Source: Carposina sasakii (lineage: Eukaryota > Arthropoda > Insecta > Lepidoptera > Carposinidae). From it: a DNA stretch of 64,000 nt. The stretch's first letter is position 1; each line of letters opens with the position of its first letter. The position numbers were made by a program, and so were the translations under genes. The stretch spans positions 4,473,115 through 4,537,114 of the forward strand of contig CP053161.1 in NCBI GenBank assembly GCA_014607495.2, written 5' to 3'. The notes under the pieces are model-generated. The model saw only the letters and a list, made by a program, of their open reading frames with translations. It had not been told where the DNA came from and did not search any database. Positions 33,577 through 43,895 of the stretch are shown piece after piece.

Positions 33577-34539
33577 ATGTCACACCTACAGACACCGCCA
33601 TTTCAATCGCCTAACCCGAACTATAATACAACTTCTAGAAATATATCTCCTAATAGTGGGCTTTATTCCTCTGACCCTCAGCTTTACAAACCACCTGACA
33701 GTGTGGAGGGAATTTCCGGGACACCTGTCTATGTTCCGCAGCGTTACAACAAACGTCCCCGAGCCGACACATCGGTACTGTCTGAATTTTCTGTCTTCAG
33801 GGAAGAAATAAAAGATATGATTACGACACTTATCAATGCCCAAAAGCAAGACCTATTAAGTATTACAACAGACCTACAGGATATTAAGGGGATAAACAAC
33901 AACATTGATTCAACCTTGACCTTATTAACAGCGCAAAACGAAGAATTTCGTAAAAAAATCTCAGTACTTGAGCAGCAAACCAAAAAAGATCGCGAGTACA
34001 TAAGTATCCTTGAAAATAAGGTAGAAGATCTACAAAGAAGCTCTCGGAAGACGTGTCTCGAAATTAAAAATGTGCCGAAAAAAGCTCAGGAGTCCAGACA
34101 CGACTTAATGGCTTACGTAACTAACCTTTCTAAAACTATACAATTGGATATGAGTGACCGAGATATAAACGATATTTTTCGATTAAGAGCTAAGAACGAG
34201 GACGAGAAAAAACCTGCCATTATCGTAGAACTACGCTCGGCCATTCTTCGAAATGACTTTTTAAAAAAGGTCAAGGACTTTAACACCACAAACAAAACGC
34301 GAATTCAAGCTAAACACCTAGGTTTCACTAGTCTAGAGGACACTCCTATCTTCTTATCGGAACAGCTGACAATGAAAGGCTCTAGACTATTTTTCCTTGC
34401 CCGAGACCTTAAAAGAACTAATAAGGTCAAATACTGCTGGATAGCGCACGGGAAAGTCCTAGTGAGACAAGACGACTTCTCAAAAATTATCCACATTCAA
34501 GATGAAGCTCAAGTGAACCAACTAAGACAAGAAAAATGA
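33577..34539 (+). CDS. LINE ORF1 protein: coiled coil plus FP-like domain
   Basis: A 320-residue protein expected to coat the element RNA and assist reverse transcription; it has no enzymatic motif. Residues about 1-65 are Pro/Asn/Ser-rich and disordered-looking. About 70-140 form a heptad-rich coiled coil (FREEIKDMITTLINAQKQDL onward, ending ISILENKVEDLQ). From about 143 on (RKTCLEIKNVPKK, then DRDINDIFRLRAK and KKPAIIVELRS) it resembles the baculovirus FP protein family, a resemblance known for ORF1s of insect LINEs. No CCHC zinc knuckle or PHD finger is present. The ATG at 33577 is the first in frame after upstream stops. ORF2 follows after 349 bp. A short frame in another phase overlaps the N-terminus and is a shadow. 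The domain is recognised by pattern only. Confidence 0.88.
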   Translation: MSHLQTPPFQSPNPNYNTTSRNISPNSGLYSSDPQLYKPPDSVEGISGTPVYVPQRYNKRPRADTSVLSEFSVFREEIKDMITTLINAQKQDLLSITTDLQDIKGINNNIDSTLTLLTAQNEEFRKKISVLEQQTKKDREYISILENKVEDLQRSSRKTCLEIKNVPKKAQESRHDLMAYVTNLSKTIQLDMSDRDINDIFRLRAKNEDEKKPAIIVELRSAILRNDFLKKVKDFNTTNKTRIQAKHLGFTSLEDTPIFLSEQLTMKGSRLFFLARDLKRTNKVKYCWIAHGKVLVRQDDFSKIIHIQDEAQVNQLRQEK

Positions 34540-34888
34540 CTATTTAAGCGTACTAAACATACTGTTTTCCTAGCATCTACTCTTAAACTTAATTTATACT
34601 TGCCACTGTTACTTTTTATACCTATTATTACTAACATTCTTACCAACACTAAACCCATTAATACTACACTCCTACCACAATTACAACGTCACACCACCTT
34701 ACACTATATCACAATACACAGACAATACCCCCACACACACAAACATATAACTATACATCCATTCACTACAAACATCCTTATCGCATTATTTTCTTGCATA
34801 ACTCGATCAATCCTTATTTGCATACCACTGATAACTAGGCCTACATTAATGCTTATTGATACGACTTCAGTTTCTTTGATTTTCTTTG
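34540..34888 (+). other. ORF1-ORF2 intergenic segment of the LINE
   Basis: 349 bp, C- and A-rich (CCCCCACACACACAAACATA). A 98-codon open frame in it (Ile/Thr-rich, no motif) runs past the ORF2 start in another phase and is probably chance. No frameshift signal joins the ORFs, so ORF2 must be translated by reinitiation, internal entry or another route. Confidence 0.6.
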
Positions 34889-37837
34889 ATGGATAGTTTT
34901 ACCAACTTATTAGAAATTGATGGGCTTAAACCTGCAGAATCAATAAAATGTAATATCCAGGATCTTAAACTGGACCAGTCAGTTGACTACTTTACCATAG
35001 CCACTCAGAATATCGCAAGCGTATATAAAAATCTTGATGATCTCCAATTAACCCTCACACAATTAATAGTCGAAGTTGACATATTGCTTTTAACCGAATG
35101 TAGACTACACCCAACAAAAAATACCCCACAAATTATAAATAATACCTCATACCAAACTAATAATCAACTTAACCAAAATGACGGTGTTGTTGTTTACATT
35201 AAAAATAATTTTACTGCCAAAGTTATGGAAATAAACTTACTCAATGCTACTGGACTACAAATTGAAGTAAATAATTACATTATACTTGGTATATATCGTT
35301 CTCCATCCCATATAAACGCTAGCAATTTCATAAATTCTCTTGATTCTCATCTCGAAACACTGAAAGACTTTAAAAATATACTAATTATTGGTGACATTAA
35401 CATCGATCTTATTATATCCCCTAAAGAGAAAGCATACGAACGGAGAAATAGATTAAATTATTTGAACGCACTCTGTTCACATGGTATCATGCCCGCTCAT
35501 CTACTTTCTACAAGAGGCGACAGTTGCTTGGATCATATCCTATTAAGACTAGACAAAAATAATAACTCGGCTTATGCTGCTGTCCTAAATACTACAGTTA
35601 CAGACCATAATCTTGCTGTTCTATTTATTAAACAGAAGACTAAGGTATTAATGTCGTCACATAGGTGCAAAATGGTAACAAATTATGAAAACGCTTACAA
35701 CAGTCTTATCTCAACAGATGTCTCGTTTCTGAGCCTGTGCAATGATCCAAATACTTACGCAAATGCACTTATAGACACTATAAAAGCGGCCATTCGCAAA
35801 AATTCTAAATTTTCTCTATTTCCTAAATGCAAAAGAAGCCTAAAACCATGGATCAACTCCGGTTGTTTAAAGTGTATAACATTAAGAAATAAAATGCAAC
35901 TGAAGTTAAAATTAGAGCCACATAACCAAATTCTAGCTATCACATACAAACGGTTCAGAAACTTTTGTTGTAATCTAATAAGAAAGGCTAAGAGAATGTA
36001 CTACAAAGATAAAATTAATAAATCTATTAAAAAGTCTAAAAATCTCTGGAAAACTATAAATGAAATTACTCAATATAGGCCTCCTAGAACTCCTAACACT
36101 GACTTGCTTAATATAAAATCCTCCCCACAATTATCAACAGACTACGTAAATGACTACTTTGTTAATGTAGGAAGAAGTTTGGCGCAGAATATATTAAGCG
36201 GTAATGACCCTTGTGAACATGATGCCTTTAAATATTATTCTCACCCGTACTCGTTTGTGCTACTAAATACCTCTTCTCAAGAGGTGGATTCCGTTCTAAC
36301 AAGCTTAGATTCTAGTAGTGCCCCTGGTTGGGATGCCATTCCGACTCAGTTCCTAAAAATATCCAGGAACTTTCTGGTCCCCATCATCACTGATCTAGTT
36401 AACATAATTTTTAAGTCTGGGATCTTTCCCGATTGCCTCAAACGCTCCTTAGTGACTCCTGTCTACAAGGGAGGTAACAGAGACGATGTAAGCAACTACC
36501 GCCCTATATCTGTGTTGACATCTATATCAAAAATTGTTGAAAAACTAATAAACTCCAGACTAGTTAACTACATGAATAAAAATAATACCCTATCATATTC
36601 TCAATACGGTTTTAGAAGTGGACGGTCAACGCAGGATGCCATTATTGATCTCACCTCTTGTATATCTAGTAACGTCGATAGGGGATACAAATGCTTAACA
36701 GTCTTTCTTGACCTTAAAAAAGCATTCGACACCATTTCTGTGCCTATCCTTGTGGAAAGGCTTGAGAGACTGGGAATCCGTGGTACTGCTTTGTCTCTTC
36801 TAAATAGCTACCTAACAAATAGGAAACAGGCAGTTAAAATTGACCAGTTTCACAGTGAGGAGAAACATGTCACTTTTGGTGTCCCGCAGGGGAGTGTCCT
36901 TGGTCCAACGCTCTTCCTAATATATATTAATGAGTTATGTAACCTTAGTGGCGTTGGAGGAAGGATATTCTCCTATGCTGATGACACAGCTATTGTTTTC
37001 TCTGAAAAGACTTGGGATAAGGTAAAACTGACGACTGAGAGAGGGTTAGCTAGAGTTTTTAACTGGCTTAATTGTAACCTTTTAACCCTAAATGTTGATA
37101 AAACAAACTTTATCTGCTTTGGACCTTATTTAAACTCTCAGCCAAATCAAAACTTCAATATCTCGTTACACAACTGTCATTATACTGATTTCTCAAACTG
37201 TAACTGTCCTTCTATTGAAAAGGTTAATTGTGTAAAATACCTTGGGGTTATGGTGGACCAGAGATTGTGCTGGCATCCGCAATTGGAATTAACTTTCAGC
37301 CGAGTTAGGAAACTGACATGGGTATTTAAATCGCTAAGATATGTGATGGACAAAGACGTGTTGAATAATATATATGTTGCTCTGGCACAATCGGTTTTGA
37401 CGTACTGCATTCCCGTCTGGGGGGGCGCTAACAAAACGAACTTTCTACATTTAGAGCGCGCACAGAGGTCCTTGATTAAGGTAATGCATTTTAAACCCTA
37501 CAGATTCCCTACTGACAGCCTTTACACCATCAGTAAACTGCTGTCAGTTAGGAAACTATATATAGTTAACCTAATTGTAAAGTATCACAAATCCCTGCCC
37601 TACGATTCCACCCTTCAGAACAAGAGACGAAATGACCTGGTGGCTCCTTCCTTCCCCACCCGCTCGGTCTTTGCTAGACGTCAGTATAGAGCTCAAGCTC
37701 CTTACATCTATAACAAAATCAACCGAATTTTACAAATATATCCTCTGCCCATGAGACCGTGTAAAGCGTACCTAACTCGGTGGCTGTATACGCTTGGATA
37801 TGACGAAGTGGAAGATCTTTTAAAAAGAGTTATTTGA
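34889..37837 (+). CDS. LINE ORF2 polyprotein: AP-type endonuclease and reverse transcriptase
   Basis: A 982-residue protein that would nick target DNA and copy the element RNA from the exposed 3' end. Endonuclease, about residues 35-245: ATQNIAS, LLTECRL (E70), ILGIYRSPS, GDINIDL (G168-D169, N171), CLDHILLR and TDH (238-240), covering the usual catalytic positions. Reverse transcriptase, about 480-760: LVTPVYKGG, NYRPISVLTSISKIVEKLI, YGFRSGRST, motif A FLDLKKAFD (606-614), motif B GVPQGSVLGP (from 664), motif C YADD (696-699) and VKYLGVMVD. The C-terminal 200 residues have the Cys/Trp-rich pattern usual after RT (LTYCIPVWGG) and no RNase H motif. The frame is open throughout. ATG at 34889 is chosen; an in-frame TTG lies just before. 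Intact catalytic residues suggest it could be active. Confidence 0.95.
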   Translation: MDSFTNLLEIDGLKPAESIKCNIQDLKLDQSVDYFTIATQNIASVYKNLDDLQLTLTQLIVEVDILLLTECRLHPTKNTPQIINNTSYQTNNQLNQNDGVVVYIKNNFTAKVMEINLLNATGLQIEVNNYIILGIYRSPSHINASNFINSLDSHLETLKDFKNILIIGDINIDLIISPKEKAYERRNRLNYLNALCSHGIMPAHLLSTRGDSCLDHILLRLDKNNNSAYAAVLNTTVTDHNLAVLFIKQKTKVLMSSHRCKMVTNYENAYNSLISTDVSFLSLCNDPNTYANALIDTIKAAIRKNSKFSLFPKCKRSLKPWINSGCLKCITLRNKMQLKLKLEPHNQILAITYKRFRNFCCNLIRKAKRMYYKDKINKSIKKSKNLWKTINEITQYRPPRTPNTDLLNIKSSPQLSTDYVNDYFVNVGRSLAQNILSGNDPCEHDAFKYYSHPYSFVLLNTSSQEVDSVLTSLDSSSAPGWDAIPTQFLKISRNFLVPIITDLVNIIFKSGIFPDCLKRSLVTPVYKGGNRDDVSNYRPISVLTSISKIVEKLINSRLVNYMNKNNTLSYSQYGFRSGRSTQDAIIDLTSCISSNVDRGYKCLTVFLDLKKAFDTISVPILVERLERLGIRGTALSLLNSYLTNRKQAVKIDQFHSEEKHVTFGVPQGSVLGPTLFLIYINELCNLSGVGGRIFSYADDTAIVFSEKTWDKVKLTTERGLARVFNWLNCNLLTLNVDKTNFICFGPYLNSQPNQNFNISLHNCHYTDFSNCNCPSIEKVNCVKYLGVMVDQRLCWHPQLELTFSRVRKLTWVFKSLRYVMDKDVLNNIYVALAQSVLTYCIPVWGGANKTNFLHLERAQRSLIKVMHFKPYRFPTDSLYTISKLLSVRKLYIVNLIVKYHKSLPYDSTLQNKRRNDLVAPSFPTRSVFARRQYRAQAPYIYNKINRILQIYPLPMRPCKAYLTRWLYTLGYDEVEDLLKRVI

Positions 37838-38138
37838 TCAATAAGCCTTACCACTAAACATTTTTCCATTCATATAACATATATGGATAAGTTTTCACGT
37901 TGATTTATTTTTATGGCATGAACAGTTAGACCTCAAGCTAATAGTTTCACCATGGATGTCGATCGTTCTACATATAATACCTCTGCCGAAATTCCGAAAC
38001 TGGGTAGGTCCACCACAAACACACTCACACATATTCTCATAGTTATACATACCTACACACGCACTCATCCTCACACACATAACCTCACACCCATAACCTC
38101 ACACCAACACACACACACACGAACACACACACACACCA

Positions 38139-38175
<37 letters not shown>

Positions 38176-38381
38176 AACACACACACACACACACCAACAC
38201 ACACACACCAACACACACACACTCACACTCCACAATGTAAACTATATATAAACGGAAGAGGGTGGCTTTCCCACTACAAGTGTCTATGACTACTTACCGG
38301 GAAGCCCCTACTACTATTTGTATTGGATTCTTTTAAATAAAAAACCATTTATTTATTTATTATTATTTATTTATTATTATT
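37838..38381 (+). other. LINE 3' UTR
   Basis: 544 bp after the ORF2 stop, made of ordinary AT-rich sequence, then a CA-rich block, then TATATATAAACGGAAGAGGG and the terminal tail. An AATAAA-like signal lies just before the tail (about 38335). Confidence 0.75.
38014..38230 (+). repeat. CA-rich microsatellite inside LINE 3' UTR
   Basis: About 200 bp dominated by (CA)n, broken by CACT, CACC and CCAA. Encodes only Thr/His repeats in one frame. Such a run in a 3' UTR may vary between copies. Confidence 0.9.
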
Positions 38382-38384
38382 TAA
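38348..38384 (+). repeat. LINE tail of (ATTT)n and (ATT)n
   Basis: TTTATTTATTTATTATTATT followed by the same pattern again, ending at the right target duplication. It replaces a poly(A) tail. Confidence 0.85.
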
Positions 38385-38473
38385 ATACCCTAAGAATATC
38401 CATTAGCGAAGTAATAAACAATTAGGAAAGTGTAAATACAGATGCGAATGGCAGATTAAGTTCATCCGTTCCT
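38382..38473 (+). repeat. 92-bp target-site duplication, right copy
   Basis: Identical to 33035-33126. After it the sequences differ (CCAGAAAGG here; TCACTCTTC, the element start, at 33127). Confidence 0.95.
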
Positions 38474-39334
38474 CCAGAAAGGTATCAAAATAATTCCCAT
38501 TTAAAGAAGCGATAGAAGGGAGAGGCGATAGGATCGTTTATTGAAGCACTTTAAAGGATTCCGAACAGCCCGCCGATTCTACTAATCTATTGTAACTGAA
38601 ACGTAATCGTAACGCCAACTTTGTGAGCATCGAGCGAAGAAATATTAACCGTGTTATTACAAAAAAATAAAAAAATAGGTAAACATTGTTTAAGCTAAGC
38701 ATTGGCTAAATTTGAGAAACATTGCATACGTTTTGAAGTCAAATGACATTTTTCTCTCAACAGTGTCTAATTTTAGTGTACACTGAAGAATAAAGGCAGA
38801 ATTTAGTACACCGCAGACATGTGTTTTTACTCCGTCATGCTGCTGACTGCTAAAATGTACCTTAATCCAAAAAAGAAGTAACTTTCGCACAATATCGCTC
38901 CGCGCTTGCACAAAACGCAGCGTCTGCGTTCAGCTACGTTTTTGCTGAAATAAAGTAGTAAAATTGAACTACAGTTGGCGACAGAATGCAGAAGGGGGTT
39001 TATTATCAATAATTATTCGTCGGAGGCTAACATGATTACAAAAGGGAACGATTAAGGGCTGCCTTTTTGGGTTTTAAGAGGTATTGTGAAATTTCTTTGG
39101 TGCTTTGTTACAGTATATTGTAGGTAACTTAGCTAAATAGGTTATCATTTACGGATATAACAAAAAGAAAAGAAACAAAATTCTGATTTGGGGAATGAAT
39201 AGTAGCGAACTGATAAAGATTACTTTTGTCTCGGTTCACTTCTTTTCTGAAAAATAGAGTAGACGGAATCGAAGAGGAACAGTATATGGTATATTATATG
39301 GATTGAAATTATGAATATTCATGTAAAAGTTTAA
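38474..39334. other. spacer, no gene seen
   Basis: AT-rich. Reverse-strand open frames of 60-73 codons at 38690-39009 lack any motif. Confidence 0.45.
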
Positions 39335-39520
39335 TCTATACTAATATTATAAAGCTGAAGAGTTTGTTTGTTTGTTTGTTTGTTTGAACGCGCTAATCTC
39401 AGGAACTACTGGTCTGATTTTAAGTAATAATTTTGAGAAAACCCTTATAATCAACCTAAAGTATAAACATAATATAGTTAGGTACAAACCTATAGTTAGG
39501 TAAAAGCTATGTGACAAGGA
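39335..39520 (+). mobile_element. Helitron-like element, 5' part
   Basis: CTATACTAATATTATAAAGC, TGAAGAGTTTGTTTG repeats and CTCAGGAACTACTGGTCTGA match 43688-43895. No CTAGT end follows. Confidence 0.7.
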
Positions 39521-39901
39521 TACCTAAAGATGAAAAACATTATTAGATTTTTTGCGACACCACATCCTACTATAATATATTTTCTGCACGTGATGGAATG
39601 CACACAGTGGAAAATAACGTTACACGCAGGCGGCCATCTTTGCCCAAGTTATTTTTCACCGATGACTTGCTGGTACACTTGAAATGGGGTATTAACTCGA
39701 GCCGTTGAGCCGTCAGAGGCTCACTAACAAACAGTAGAATAACAAGGCTTGATGTCGAGTCATCTTGGAAACCACAGAAATCTGAATACATAGATAGGCT
39801 TCAGACCGTTGTTCGAGTCCCTAATCATATACAGGATGTAGGTGACAGCAAGGCAAATACTGAAATGCTGAACAAGCACCATTGTGTTGAGTTATACGTT
39901 A

Positions 39902-40085
39902 GTATAAAATTATTAATAAAGAAAAATTCTTCACCCGAGTGGGAATCGAACCCCCGACCGCTGCAAACCGTGCCAGCCGCTATAACCACTAAGCCACCTG
40001 GTCAATTACTCGGATGACGAATTTTACCATCTCTTTTCTAAATTACATATTGGCAACGTTATTCTTCATCCCGATAGCTATACAC
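39902..40085 (-). mobile_element. S1 tRNA-derived SINE
   Basis: Reverse copy with tail AAAATTATTAATAAAGAAAA, B box in ACCCGAGTGGGAATCGAACC, A-box region CTATAACCACTAAGCCACCT, and leader GTCAATTACTCGGATGACGA followed by CATCTCTTTTCTAAATTACA. The fullest S1 in the window. Confidence 0.75.
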
Positions 40086-40209
40086 TAGCCAAATCTCGGC
40101 AAACAATGCTGAATCCCTCAGCACGATGTTTAAAGATGAAACGATGAACCATATCCTAACGGATTATATTAATGGAGAAGTGTTTTTATAAATTTATCTT
40201 AGTCAAGAT

Positions 40210-40328
40210 ATTATATATTATAAAATTATTAATAAAGAAAATGGAAAAAATTCTTCACGCGAGATCGAACCCCTGACCGCTGCAAACCATGCCAGCCGCT
40301 ATAACCACTAAGCCACCGGGTCAATTAT
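40210..40328 (-). mobile_element. S1 SINE, leader lost
   Basis: TATAAAATTATTAATAAAGA, CGAGATCGAACCCCTGACCG and AACCACTAAGCCACCGGGTC. Second tandem reverse S1. Confidence 0.75.
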
Positions 40329-40745
40329 ACGATTTATACGATAGTGTTATTACCAGCAGGAAATGTATATTTGATTTGATTTTAAGTAATCTTTGCTGAC
40401 CGCGCCGATCCTGTGACTAATTAAATGGGCTTATTGGTTATTCTGTGACACATTGCTGTTTTTTGGAACCCTTGTGACTCCCCATTAGAGTTGATCAGTT
40501 ATTTGAACTTTTTTACGGGAAACTTTTTTTTGAAAATCGTTTTTGGTTAAAATTTTATTTTATAGTCATTATCTAAGGTCTAATTAAACGAGTTAAACTA
40601 TTTTTACCTGAAAATTTGAAAGAAATGTCGGAAAAATTAGGAATTTTCCTGCGAAAATTTTCAGTCTTTCCGGCTTAGAATCATAGTCTGAAGTCATAGT
40701 ATCAATATTTGCCTGTCTGTCACAAACACCCTGTAGGTAGACCTA

Positions 40746-41009
40746 TACAGGATGTAACAGAAAGGGTATGTTAAGCGAAAAGCTATGTAAATAACCCATT
40801 ATAGAGAACCTATTTCCAAAATTTGAGACTCGAAATCACATGTTTATTTTTCAAGATTGTATGAACATTCCTGAGTTGTTTAGGAATTCTCCATACTATC
40901 TGGAAAAATAAACATGTGATTTCGAGTCTGAAATTTTGTGGGTAGGTTCCTTTTAGTGGGCTATTTACGTAGCTTCTAGCTTAACATACCCCTTTTGTTA
41001 CATCCTGCA
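40746..41009. mobile_element. M1 palindromic MITE
   Basis: TACAGGATGTAACAGAAAGG to TTTGTTACATCCTGCA. Arms as in 13921-14185. Confidence 0.8.
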
Positions 41010-41019
41010 TACAAAAGGT

Positions 41020-41290
41020 ATGTTTCCAAAAATGGGGTAGCCGTAACTGAAGATCATACTCGTACAACCATATTTAGAATAGCGGGGTCAGTGGGGTAAG
41101 CACGAACCTTTTTACGCGGCGTAACGCTAGCGACTCGCTAGCAAAATCTATGGGAATTGACAGTTTGACGCTACCGTTACGGACTATAAAACTTCCCTAT
41201 AAGACGCCCCTAACTTCCTTAGTTGACTCTTACCACATGCACGGATGGAGATGCAGCTAATGTATGTTAAGACCCGAATCAGTACAGAAA
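41020..41290 (-). repeat. B repeat, split
   Basis: Reverse B tail (AAAAATGGGGTAGCCGTAAC) and head (TAACTTCCTTAGTTGACTCT, TGCACGGATGGAGATGCAGC), separated by a block (about 41095-41190) resembling 9355-9440. Confidence 0.5.
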
Positions 41291-41423
41291 CAATTCCTAT
41301 TCCTAGAGAAGAACATATTGAAGATCTACAGTAGAAAAAAGGAATGTCTCCGCTGAGGATCAGAAATGCCGCTTCCATGGCGTCCTGCTCCAAGATCTAT
41401 AGATAAAGCACTCATATGACGAC

Positions 41424-41692
41424 CGATTGGTGTAGTTGGTAATGGCCCTGCCTGCGACGCCATAGGTCCTGGGTTCGAATCCCGGTAGGTGCAAACATTG
41501 ATGTGATGAATATCGATGTTTGTTACCGAGTCATGGATGTTTATATACTTATCTATGTATTTATATACCGTTGCTTAGTACCCACGACACAAGACCTTAG
41601 GGATCTTAGTGTGGGACTAGGTCAATATGTTGTGAAGTGTGTGAATATTTATTTATTTATATTTATTAAAAAAAAAAATGAAACGAATAAAT
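41424..41692 (+). mobile_element. S3 tRNA-derived SINE, complete
   Basis: Head GACCGATTGGTGTAGTTGGT (A box) and GGGTTCGAATCCCGGTAGGT (B box), then the body ATGAATATCGATGTTTGTTA, CTTAGTACCCACGACACAAG and AGTGTGGGACTAGGTCAATA, then an A-rich end. About 270 bp. Other pieces at 21395-21565, 23546-23920 and 48962-49035. Confidence 0.8.
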
Positions 41693-42029
41693 AAACGACA
41701 TAATTTTTTTCTGCATAACGCATCCACGGTCACCCCTCAAGCTATCTTTCTATATCTATGTTAGACATGACATACATCAGTGGTCAACTCTATCAAAATG
41801 ACTTCTGAGATGAAGTATTGTCAATATAGTTAATAAAATAACCGAGGATATTTAATAAGAATATCTGTTAATGATCTTGCCTGTATTAACTAGTAGCTTG
41901 AATTAATGATGTGCTATCAATAGAGGTAGAAACCAATACTGATTGGGTACAACAAAGCGATCATCAGGCAACGGCGAAGACGGTAAGCACCATTTATATT
42001 GGAAAGACTGGATATTGATTAATACATAC

Positions 42030-42412
42030 AGACATACACGGCTGTGTTCCCGCCCCCTGATTACGTAAAAGCAATAGCAAAGCCGAAGTAAAGCGAAAGC
42101 GAAAATTGTGCAATATTCGCATTGAAACGTCAAAGTTCCTTTGAAATTCATTTTACGTAATACGAATTTGAAATCAGCGATTTTTGTAAAATTTTCGCTA
42201 TTGCTTTGCTTTTGCTAGTTAGGTTATAAGGGGGCCGGAACGGGGTAGCCAGAACTACGAAACCCCATAGACCTGTTTATAATAGTGGCGAAAGATGTAA
42301 ATAATCAGTTACAAGTTGCTAGCTTATCGCGAGAATGCCCGAGTTCCTTAGCCGACTCTAACGATATGCACGGAATGAGATGCAGGTGATGTATTCTAGT
42401 ACAGCACCGCAT
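42030..42412 (-). repeat. B repeat interrupted by a P MITE
   Basis: ACACGGCTGTGTTCCCG lies left of 42053 and GAACGGGGTAGCCAGAACTA right of 42235. Together they make the B tail seen uninterrupted near 50520. The head ends GTATTCTAGTACAGCACCGC. Confidence 0.7.
42053..42235. mobile_element. P palindromic MITE
   Basis: Ends CCCCCTGATTACG and TTATAAGGGGG. Arms GCAATAGCAAAGCCGAAGTA/AAGCGAAAGCGAAAATTGTG and the inverse ATTTTCGCTATTGCTTTGCT. About 183 bp. Confidence 0.75.
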
Positions 42413-42444
42413 CAGCAAAGGAAAATTTTATGTAACAATACATA

Positions 42445-42600
42445 CATACATAATAATCACGCCTCTTTCCCGGAGGGGTAGGCAGAGATCACGGATCTCC
42501 ATTTGCTACGATCCTGACACACCTCTTTCGCTTCATCTACTTTCATGATATTCTTCATGCACGCTCGTCGGTTTAGGGTACTCTTGACCTGACCTTTCTT
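42445..42600 (-). mobile_element. C repeat, LINE ORF2 C-terminal end
   Basis: ATACATACATAATAATCACG, CTCTTTCCCGGAGGGGTAGG and CTTTCGCTTCATCTACTTTC. Reverse of 18215-18362. Confidence 0.7.
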
Positions 42601-43600
42601 TAGAATTTAATGTAATTATAAATATGTAACAATAAAATATCTAATATACAGGTTTCTGAAAACTAACGTTCACATCATAATTGACATTTTACTATTTTAC
42701 GTAAAAACTACCGACATTTGAAGAGCACATAGGTACAGGTCACGCGGATGATGTCGCGGGCGTTAGTTAGGTAGGCAGTAGCATAATATTATCACAAGTG
42801 CGGTCCAGAGTTCGATATCGACAAGCATCACGATAAGCTTGCTTCTAGAACAATCCATCAAACATAATCGCACCTGGCTGAGTCAGCAGTTTTTGAAACT
42901 ATAGCTCCACGGGCCAGTCACAGTTAGTACACGTAGCAGTAGTACATCTTTAATCCAAATTTATCCATAATGCAAGTATTAGTCCATACTTATCAAGTAT
43001 AATATTGTAAGAAAAAAGTGAACATTGTACACTCAAGAGTAGGTATTCGGTATGCATCGTACAACAAATACGTAACGAGATAAGAATTTTAAATGTATTT
43101 ATTATTATGCAAGTAATGACCTATTACTAATGAAAAGTAAAATGTTAAAAGTCTCCTATCCGTCGTGGACTTCCATGTCGGACGAAGCAGTAATAGTTCG
43201 AGTCATTAAGTCATTAATTCGAGTCATTTTATATTATAAGTATTTGTATAAAAGCGGAGATAGGCTCACCTATCAACAGGCACACTGCACATTTGCACAC
43301 ATTGCCTTTGTACCGCCTCTACGAGGTGCCATTACGTTCGATATAAAATGTCAAAAATAAGTAAATAATAAAGTTGTACCACTGGTTTACCTCCACTACG
43401 GTCCGATATAAAAACGTTTCGTATCCAGTATCCCCGAGGGGCTAATCTGTGATACGGTAAGCAGTTTTTGACACGCGAACTGTAATTACTAGTTCTGATT
43501 GTATTTATTATCGGAGCAAAGTTTGCTTCTATCGGGGGAATGGTAAGAGATGAAAGGCGATGACTAGATGTGTAATGGAGTCTGCCCACTGATTCTAACA
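42601..43600. other. spacer, no gene seen
   Basis: A possible Helitron 3' relic lies at 42735-42770 (CGCGGATGATGTCGCGGGCG). Otherwise no repeat or gene recognised. Confidence 0.45.
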
Positions 43601-43644
43601 TCATCGTCAGCCTATTGCAGTCCACTGCTGGACATAGGCCTCGT
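43601..43644 (-). mobile_element. RTE-like LINE, last 45 bp
   Basis: CATCATCGTCAGCCTATTGC then AGTCCACTGCTGGACATAGG. The (ATG)n-type end is seen here as CATCATC. Confidence 0.6.
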
Positions 43645-43687
43645 AGGTATGTGTGTGTATATTCAAATGTATCATGTTGTAAATATA

Positions 43688-43895
43688 TCTATACTAATAT
43701 AATAATAGTATAAAGCTGAAGAGTTTATTTGTTTGAATGCGATAATCTCAGGACCTATTGGTCCGATTTGAAAAATTATTTCAGTGTTAAATAGCCCATT
43801 TATCGAGGTAGGCTATAGGCTATATAGCAACCCGCCTCGGCTTCGGACAGGTTGAATGCCCCCTCACGCGGACGAAGTTGTGGACGGCCGCTAGT
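43688..43895 (+). mobile_element. Helitron-like element, CTAGT end
   Basis: TATCTATACTAATATAATAA, GCTGAAGAGTTTATTTGTTT, TAGCCCATTTATCGAGGTAG and the end GGACGGCCGCTAGT. Confidence 0.8.

Larger units (their letters stand above)
33127..38381 (+). mobile_element. full-length non-LTR retrotransposon (LINE), apparently intact
   Basis: A 5.26-kb element with a 5' UTR of 450 bp, ORF1, a 349-bp gap, ORF2, a 3' UTR with a long CA-rich run, and an (ATTT/ATT)n tail. Both ORFs are open, and the flanking 92-bp duplication is perfect, so insertion is recent. There is no LTR and no RNase H domain visible in ORF2. The endonuclease-RT layout and non-poly(A) tail suit the CR1/jockey group; the exact clade cannot be fixed by eye. 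Movement would be by target-primed reverse transcription at an endonuclease nick. Confidence 0.93.
39830..40735 (+). mobile_element. M3 element carrying two S1 SINEs
   Basis: TACAGGATGTAGGTGACAGC to GTCACAAACACCCTGTA. The M3 parts are 39830-39905 and about 40330-40735. Two reverse S1 copies separate them. It provides the uninterrupted reference for the insertion at 252-540. Confidence 0.7.

Noticed and set aside
34600..34896. 98-codon frame between ORF1 and ORF2
   Set aside because: Low-complexity Ile/Thr/His composition without a motif, probably chance.
37952..38251. Thr/His repeat open frame
   Set aside because: Translation of the CA-rich microsatellite in the LINE 3' UTR.
41424..41496. 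tRNA-like cloverleaf region
   Set aside because: It is the head of a complete S3 SINE followed by the S3 body and an A-rich end.
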